A stretch of 64,000 nucleotides of DNA, from the NCBI GenBank assembly GCA_000010565.1, contig AP009389.1, positions 2,232,001 to 2,296,000 on the forward strand, read 5' to 3'. Each line of letters opens with the position of its first letter. Position 1 is the first letter of the stretch. Under the pieces are notes generated by a model. It worked only from the letters and a program-made list of their open reading frames with translations. It was not told where the DNA came from and ran no database searches. The stretch comes from Pelotomaculum thermopropionicum SI. GTDB lineage: Bacteria > Bacillota > Desulfotomaculia > Desulfotomaculales > Pelotomaculaceae. A program made the translations under genes and the position numbers. This document shows, one piece after another, positions 59,001 through 64,000 of the stretch.

Positions 59001-59912
59001 CTAAGCAGCCTTCTTGACCCACTTCAGGCGAGCGGCGGCCCTGGGGTGGAACACGGCCATACCGCAGTAGAATTCGATCCTGGTGCGGAATACAGGCATG
59101 GAGTCGATTTCGCCCAGGTCGCGGACATTCACGCTGCCGTTGCGGAGGCCGGAGACGTATTGCTCGGCCCCGAATTTCACGGCGTAGATAGAAGCGGTGT
59201 CGTTGGCGGTACCGGCTTTGTTCTGCTCGGTGAAGCCCAGGATTTCGTTACCGGCCACGTCGGTTTCGATAACACGGATGGGGATGCCGCCGTAAGTGGC
59301 AACCGGGCGGCCGAAGCTGTCTTCGCCGCTTTCGATGTAGTGCTGGGAGGCCTGCAGGACTTTCTTTACCTCCCGACGCATGGCCTTGGACATAAACAGC
59401 ACGTCCGGCTCACCTTCCACAGCGTCGATCAGTTCGTCGATCATGGCCAGGGTGATCGTGCCGTCTTTACCGTCGATAACCTGAGCACCGGAAAGTCGCT
59501 TTTCAAGGCCGTTGAATTCCTTGGGGTTGGTGGCGTTGTCGCCCTTGAAGAAGGACTTGGTGAAGGACAGGGACAGGGCCTTGGCTTTCATGCCGGTGTG
59601 GATCGCCCGGATGTCCTGGATGTTGCCGCGAGTCTGGACGAGGAACTTGTCCACGTCGACGTCGCCGCCCATGATGTATAAGCCTTCCGAATACTGGTTG
59701 ATAACGCCGGCGGACTCGGTGTAGCCTTCGTTCACGTTACGGAAAGCGATACCGGGGAGGGTGCCTTCCTGGTTGTATTTATAGGCATTGCCGCTGATTT
59801 CCATAAAGGGGAGCAGTTCCAGAACAGCAGAGTTCCGGGCGAAAGTTTCAATAACGCCGCGTTGCAGGACGTCGTTAGACAGCTTTGCAGCTTCGGTAAG
59901 GGTCAAAGCCAT
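59001..59912 (-). CDS. Major capsid protein (HK97 fold)
   Basis: 303 residues. It starts MALTLTEAAKLSNDVLQRGV and continues with LPFMEISGNAYKYNQEGTLPGIAFRNVNEG, typical of HK97-fold capsid proteins that lack a fused protease. A scaffold gene lies directly upstream. It ends with WVKKAA. The GIY-YIG gene converges on its stop codon. Confidence 0.9.
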   Translation of the reverse strand: MALTLTEAAKLSNDVLQRGVIETFARNSAVLELLPFMEISGNAYKYNQEGTLPGIAFRNVNEGYTESAGVINQYSEGLYIMGGDVDVDKFLVQTRGNIQDIRAIHTGMKAKALSLSFTKSFFKGDNATNPKEFNGLEKRLSGAQVIDGKDGTITLAMIDELIDAVEGEPDVLFMSKAMRREVKKVLQASQHYIESGEDSFGRPVATYGGIPIRVIETDVAGNEILGFTEQNKAGTANDTASIYAVKFGAEQYVSGLRNGSVNVRDLGEIDSMPVFRTRIEFYCGMAVFHPRAAARLKWVKKAA

Positions 59913-59978
59913 TTCCTTTTTCCTCCTTAAAATGTCTCAGAAAATAAAAAAGACGCGGTGTTTAACCACGTCGCGGGT

Positions 59979-60626
59979 TTACCTGGAGCCGTAGGCGGCT
60001 CTCAGCATTTCCATCGGGGAAAGTTTGTTCAGGTCGGTGTTCTGGCTCACAGGCGGGTTGGTGCTTTCGCCCAGGGGGGTGTTTTTCTTGGTGTTGGTAA
60101 ACAGCCCTTTCTTTTCAGCCTGGGCCAGCCATTCCAGCTTTGCCTCCGGGGCCATGTGTGCGGGGAGTAAGTCGCGGTATTCTTCAGGCACGGCTTCCAG
60201 CTTCGCTTCCAGCAGGCCGTTAATCACCGCTTCAAGCTGTTTAACCCTATCGCTGGCTTGCTTGTGGTCGGCCTTGTACTTGTTCAGCTCGTCGGAAGTC
60301 GATTTGTAAAGTTCTTCAAATTTGCCTTGCTGTTCCTTGGCAAGCCTGTCCGCCTCCGCCGCCTTTTTGTCGTTTTCTTCCTTTTCTTTCAGCAGGGCGT
60401 CAAGCTGCTTTTTCATTTCCTTGTACTTGTCGTTGACTTCGTCAAAGCGGTGCTTGGGTATCATGTGTTCCTCCCGGCCGGCGGAGCCCTTCCCGTCCTT
60501 GTCCGTGTTTTTCGTCGCGTCCGACGCCTGGGGCTTTACTCCGTCCTGGTCTTGGGCGGCGTTCTGGTCCGGGTTGGTTTCTGCGGCAAACTCATACATG
60601 AAGTCTTGGACAAAGTGCTTTTTCAC
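59979..60626 (-). CDS. Capsid scaffolding protein (GP20-like)
   Basis: 215 residues from GTG 60626 (GGGGG 8 bases upstream). Acidic disordered N-terminus, then a long charged coiled coil (about 70-160), then a C-terminal segment ending LSPMEMLRAAYGSR that probably binds the capsid. Layout and position before the capsid gene fit the phage minor structural GP20/scaffold family. Confidence 0.85.
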   Translation of the reverse strand: MKKHFVQDFMYEFAAETNPDQNAAQDQDGVKPQASDATKNTDKDGKGSAGREEHMIPKHRFDEVNDKYKEMKKQLDALLKEKEENDKKAAEADRLAKEQQGKFEELYKSTSDELNKYKADHKQASDRVKQLEAVINGLLEAKLEAVPEEYRDLLPAHMAPEAKLEWLAQAEKKGLFTNTKKNTPLGESTNPPVSQNTDLNKLSPMEMLRAAYGSR

Positions 60627-60715
60627 AATTATGTCCCCCTTCAAATTTCGCTTGTTGTCGCGGTCGCGTCCGCTTTTGGGCATGAAAAAAGCCCCGGAAT
60701 AGCCGGGGCCGTAGT

Positions 60716-61627
60716 CTATTCTTCTAATACCCGCTTGGCCCTCCGCATGGCTTCCTCGTGTTTTTCGCGGAGGCGTCCTGGTAACAAGGAGATGTCTCGC
60801 AAAGCGTGGACGGTGTGTTTACAGTTCGGGTGAAATATTTTGCCGCTCTGCCGCAGTTCGCTGTAAGTCCTGTAGCCGGGGGTCAGCCCGTTAAGTGAAA
60901 TAACCATACCCTCGAAGTTCCGGCAGGGGTCGGTAGCCCCGTGGGAGGAGACAACAGCCAGGTCAAGGCCCCGCTCCAGCATTTCCACGCGGTTCCCTTC
61001 CACGTGGGCCTGTTGTATTTTAGTCCTGACCACCATTTCAGCATAGGTCGACAGGTTCCACCGCCGCCCCGCCCTGTCCACAATGCCCACCCAGACTTCA
61101 CCGTCCAGCCGCCTTGACAGGCCGGCCCTGGTCAGCTTGTCGATAATCTCGTTGCGGGTTGTACGGCGTCCCAGTTGTTCCAGTGCTTTCACCCTCATCG
61201 TGTCACTGACGACGCTTCTTACAAGCTGCTTAATTTTTCTTTCCGTGTTTTGTGTGGCAGCCAGGAGGTCGGTGTAGGTGTCGTTGACAAGGGCCTCCAC
61301 GGTGTTCCGGGCCAGCATGGAGAAGGAAGCCAGGGAAGCGGCCTCGGCCAGTGACGCCGCCTCGCCTATGCCGTAAACGGCACTTGCCTGGCCGTCGTTA
61401 AAAGCCCTGTTTATGGTTTCTTCCACCCATGAGCGGGTGTTTTCGTCCAGTTCCCGTAAAATAAAGGCGATCTGGTTCAGCAGGGAGGCGGCCTGGGCCT
61501 CTTCTATACCGTTGGTGATAACGCCCATCTGCCTTGCGATTTCTTTGAAGGCCCTTTTATAGTATTGGACTAACCTCCGTTCGTCCCGTCCGTAGTCAGG
61601 CTCCGGCACAACGCGGAATCCGGGCAT
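60716..61627 (-). CDS. Minor head protein (SPP1 gp7/Mu F-like)
   Basis: 303 residues. The C-terminal half has TYAEMVVRTKIQQAHVEGNR, then SSHGATDPCRNFEGMV and SGKIFHPNCKHTVHAL, the conserved Cys/His signature of phage minor capsid 2/Mu F proteins. It aids DNA ejection or portal assembly. It follows the portal gene with overlapping codons. Confidence 0.88.
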   Translation of the reverse strand: MPGFRVVPEPDYGRDERRLVQYYKRAFKEIARQMGVITNGIEEAQAASLLNQIAFILRELDENTRSWVEETINRAFNDGQASAVYGIGEAASLAEAASLASFSMLARNTVEALVNDTYTDLLAATQNTERKIKQLVRSVVSDTMRVKALEQLGRRTTRNEIIDKLTRAGLSRRLDGEVWVGIVDRAGRRWNLSTYAEMVVRTKIQQAHVEGNRVEMLERGLDLAVVSSHGATDPCRNFEGMVISLNGLTPGYRTYSELRQSGKIFHPNCKHTVHALRDISLLPGRLREKHEEAMRRAKRVLEE

Positions 61628-63117
61628 TACGCATCACCGGCCTTTTGCTTTCCCCGGGCCTTTTTCAGCGGGTCATTTTCGGCGTTGAAGATAGAAGGAT
61701 CGGCCACGGCCTCTTCTTCCTTAATCCTTTCCAGTTCGGCCTCGGCCTGTTCTTCGGTCAGGTTGTCCATTACCATAATGGCCGTCTTTTGGGAAATGGT
61801 CGCTTTGCCGCCGGTACGGATAGACATGATGTTGGCCATTTCCGCTTCGTCGTCGGGGAGGCCGTCGTTGAACTTGATTATCGGCACAGTTATCTGGTAG
61901 TCCTTTTTCCCGCCCCGTGCTTGTTCCAGCATTTGGGCGATTAACAATACACGTTTGAGGCCCCGGTCATAATACTGCCGCTTCCGGTTAACCTTCGCCA
62001 GGAGGCTGTTCATCCGCCATTTAATGGACAGGCCGGAGGCCCCGCTTGTGCCGCTGTCGCCTTTGCCCAGGGCCACGGCGGGGATTTCGCAGTTTATCAG
62101 CAGGAGGTCGACCAGCCTTTCGAGTTCCTGAAAGGCCGCCTGTAGCTGGCCGTCCCAGGTAATGTACTGCGGTACGACGTCGTCCTTGCCCATCACTTCA
62201 AAGACTTTGTCCAGGCCCACCCTGAAGACCGGGTTCCCGTCTTCGTCTTCGGCCATGACGCCGGCCGGCACAGCTATGGCAGGGTCGGCGTGCTTGTCCA
62301 GGATGGTGGCGATTTGGGAGAGCCGGTGGTTGATTTCGTCAAACAGGGACTTGTTCTCGGTCAGGTCGTCGATCCCGTGCCAGCTTTCGTCGGTGGCATA
62401 GTTGGGGACGTGTACCACCAGGGGGAAGGGCACGTCGGTCTCCACTTCCCGGCGGCTTCCCGCCAGTTCCGCGTAAATCCGCCATTCGGTTATTTCGTTG
62501 TCTACGGTAATGGAGAGCGGGTTCATCCGGTACTTAACGTAAACAATGCGGCCGGGGTAATGGCTTTCCACGTTCAAGACCCAGCCCTCGCCGTTTTTGT
62601 CCCTGACCAGCATGGGGTAGGCGATGTGGTAGGCGGTTATCTTGTTGCTGTCCCCCGGTGCCGTCTCGGGGAAGACGTATTCAGCGTTCTGGGATTCGAT
62701 AATCACGCGGTAGGGGTCCGCCTTTTCGTCCACCAGGCCGCCCCATTCCTGGCCCCAGCGTACCTTATAAAAGCTGTCGCCCCGGTAGCTGTTGCCCAGG
62801 GCCGACTCATAATTGGTTATATCCAAGTTGTTTTCTTTGACAATTCTTTCAAGGGCTAATTGTTCCGGTGCCTTGTCGTCTTTGCCGGCCGTATAGACAG
62901 GCGTTTCACCAAACAAAAAGTCCGCCGATTTCTTGCAGATAATCGCCGGGAGGTTCGTCGATATATAAATTATTTCGTTGTTCCTGGTCGAGAGCCGGTT
63001 CTGTACCTTTTGGAACACGTCGTAATGTTTGCCCATAAACAGCTTCCGGTTTTCCCGGTAGCGTGCGATCCGGTCTTTATGGGCCGGCGGCGGGTAATAT
63101 TCGCCTATACCGAACAA
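61627..63117 (-). CDS. Portal protein (SPP1 gp6-like)
   Basis: 496 residues, the family size. It has an N-terminal wing (KDRIARYRENRKLFMGKHYDVF), central GASGLSIKWRMNSLLAKVNRKRQYYDRGLKRV (clip and stem helices) and an acidic C-terminal crown. Twelve copies form the ring through which DNA is packaged. It sits between terminase and minor head genes. Confidence 0.92.
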   Translation of the reverse strand: MFGIGEYYPPPAHKDRIARYRENRKLFMGKHYDVFQKVQNRLSTRNNEIIYISTNLPAIICKKSADFLFGETPVYTAGKDDKAPEQLALERIVKENNLDITNYESALGNSYRGDSFYKVRWGQEWGGLVDEKADPYRVIIESQNAEYVFPETAPGDSNKITAYHIAYPMLVRDKNGEGWVLNVESHYPGRIVYVKYRMNPLSITVDNEITEWRIYAELAGSRREVETDVPFPLVVHVPNYATDESWHGIDDLTENKSLFDEINHRLSQIATILDKHADPAIAVPAGVMAEDEDGNPVFRVGLDKVFEVMGKDDVVPQYITWDGQLQAAFQELERLVDLLLINCEIPAVALGKGDSGTSGASGLSIKWRMNSLLAKVNRKRQYYDRGLKRVLLIAQMLEQARGGKKDYQITVPIIKFNDGLPDDEAEMANIMSIRTGGKATISQKTAIMVMDNLTEEQAEAELERIKEEEAVADPSIFNAENDPLKKARGKQKAGDA

Positions 63118-63171
63118 GAGGCTCGCCTCCTTTTTGCGTTCATCACTTAATGGGCTAGCGGGGCGGGCCTT

Positions 63172-64000
63172 TTACAAGCCGGCCGGTTTTTTATGGAACG
63201 TCCTCCTCTTGCCGCTCCCGCATAGTTCGACGGCCATCTGCAGGGCGTCGGGGAGGTCGTCGTGGTCGTGGGTGGGGTAGTTTTCCAGCATTTCAATTAG
63301 GAGCCGCTGGTGCCGCATCACCCGGATATAGCCGTTTTCAAACAGCGGCTCCAGGCTTTCGATCCGTTCCTCTTTCTTGGTCTTGTGGGATACGCCTTTA
63401 AGTTTGGTGGTGTAAATACCAGCCTTCGCCAGCCGTTCCCGCAACTGCCGGAACAGGTCAAGCTGGGCCTGTACGGTCTCGACGGCAAATACTTTGTTTC
63501 GGTACTGTAGGATTTTTTCCATAGCCACTTCCAAGGCTTCGTGGGCCGGGCACTTCTTGGCCCAGGCGTCAACCACGTAAATAACGCCGGTCTTCCGGTG
63601 CCGTGCCACTGTGACTATAGCGTTATAGTCGGACCGGCTGTTTTTCCCGAAGGCGATGTCCCAGGCGGCGTAAAAGTCCAGGGGCAGGTCGCATCCCCGG
63701 TCGTCCTTTAGGTCGCCGTAATCAAAATAGGTGAACAGGCCGGGCTTGAATATCTGGGTGTCTTCGTCTACGGGGTTGTTCATAAATTCCGAGCCGAAGG
63801 CCCTTGAGCCGATGTTTACCTTTTCCATCATCAACTTGGCGTAGGAAAACCGCTGGGGCCAGAGGACTTCCACGCCCCTGTCCATTTCCTCCTGGTTGGC
63901 ACGGTAGAAGGCCAGGGCGTCTTCCAGCCGGTTTTCGTTTTCCGGGTCGCGGTAGATGTTTTCAAACTGTTCCAAGAGGTCTTCCCGTTCCGGCGGCGAC
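63172..64000 (-). CDS. Terminase large subunit, C-terminal part
   Basis: The frame is open to the window edge, so the ATPase half lies beyond base 64000. The visible 275 residues form the RNase H-like nuclease domain, with DFYAAWDIAFGKNSRSDYNA (catalytic Asp), the AVETVQAQLDLFR strand and THDHDDLPDALQMAVEL with the last acidic residues. It cuts concatemeric DNA and works with the portal during packaging. Confidence 0.9.
   Translation of the reverse strand, partial: SPPEREDLLEQFENIYRDPENENRLEDALAFYRANQEEMDRGVEVLWPQRFSYAKLMMEKVNIGSRAFGSEFMNNPVDEDTQIFKPGLFTYFDYGDLKDDRGCDLPLDFYAAWDIAFGKNSRSDYNAIVTVARHRKTGVIYVVDAWAKKCPAHEALEVAMEKILQYRNKVFAVETVQAQLDLFRQLRERLAKAGIYTTKLKGVSHKTKKEERIESLEPLFENGYIRVMRHQRLLIEMLENYPTHDHDDLPDALQMAVELCGSGKRRTFHKKPAGL

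Overview
The window looks like the chromosome of an anaerobic, spore-forming Gram-positive bacterium of the Clostridia, probably a Pelotomaculum- or Desulfotomaculum-like Peptococcaceae. Grounds for this are CotF-like coat proteins, an AgrB/AgrD peptide system, a CtsR-type heat-shock operator, a probable selenocysteine codon, and a prophage carrying oxygen-independent nucleotide enzymes (NrdD/NrdG). The taxonomic placement is inference from gene content.

Host part, 1-12.3 kb. It holds a DnaJ/CbpA co-chaperone cut by the window edge and an Hsp20 gene behind a CtsR-like box. These are followed by a CBS-ACT protein, two CotF-like coat proteins, and a peptide-signalling cluster (membrane protein, AgrB, a 43-residue AgrD-like pre-peptide) next to a membrane GGDEF/HD-GYP c-di-GMP protein. 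Next come acetyl-CoA synthetase, a NifU-type Fe-S scaffold with an in-frame TGA at its second cluster cysteine (likely selenocysteine), an ECF sigma/anti-sigma pair, and tRNA-Leu(CAA).

Part 12.4-64 kb is an integrated siphovirus-like prophage. A tyrosine integrase lies 150 bp from the tRNA, which is the likely attachment site; the other end is outside the window. Phage genes run mostly on the minus strand. From right to left they are: terminase, portal, minor head protein, scaffold, capsid, connectors, tail, tape measure, Dit-like protein, tail fibre, lysis genes, replication (initiator, loader, helicase, primase), repressor region (plus strand), sigma factor, ssDNA-binding protein, PhoH-like ATPase, DNA polymerase I, nucleases, NrdG/NrdD, dUTPase, a SleB-like hydrolase, ThyX, a nuclease, a dNMP kinase, a small sigma-like HTH protein and a DNA methyltransferase.

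Insertions. Two copies of one IS (12-bp ends GGGCTTGCTGAA, 6-bp target duplications) interrupt two AT-rich plus-strand genes. One victim is a zinc-ribbon protein and the other a GIY-YIG nuclease between capsid and connector genes. The first IS is itself split by a 3.56-kb TnsB/TnsC-like transposon with its own 6-bp duplication.

Main new observation. Six intergenic sites on the phage minus strand share TGTCACA-N14-TACGGRG (one has N13) just upstream of phage operons, including the operon that begins with the phage's own ECF-like sigma gene. I propose a phage-encoded sigma regulon driving replication, nucleotide metabolism and holin genes. The plus-strand regulatory genes instead have ordinary TTGACA/TATAAT-like promoters. 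Other points of note are two -1 frameshift heptamers in phage genes, a probable ATT start codon for the phage sigma gene, and a catalytically dead amidase domain fused to the tail fibre.
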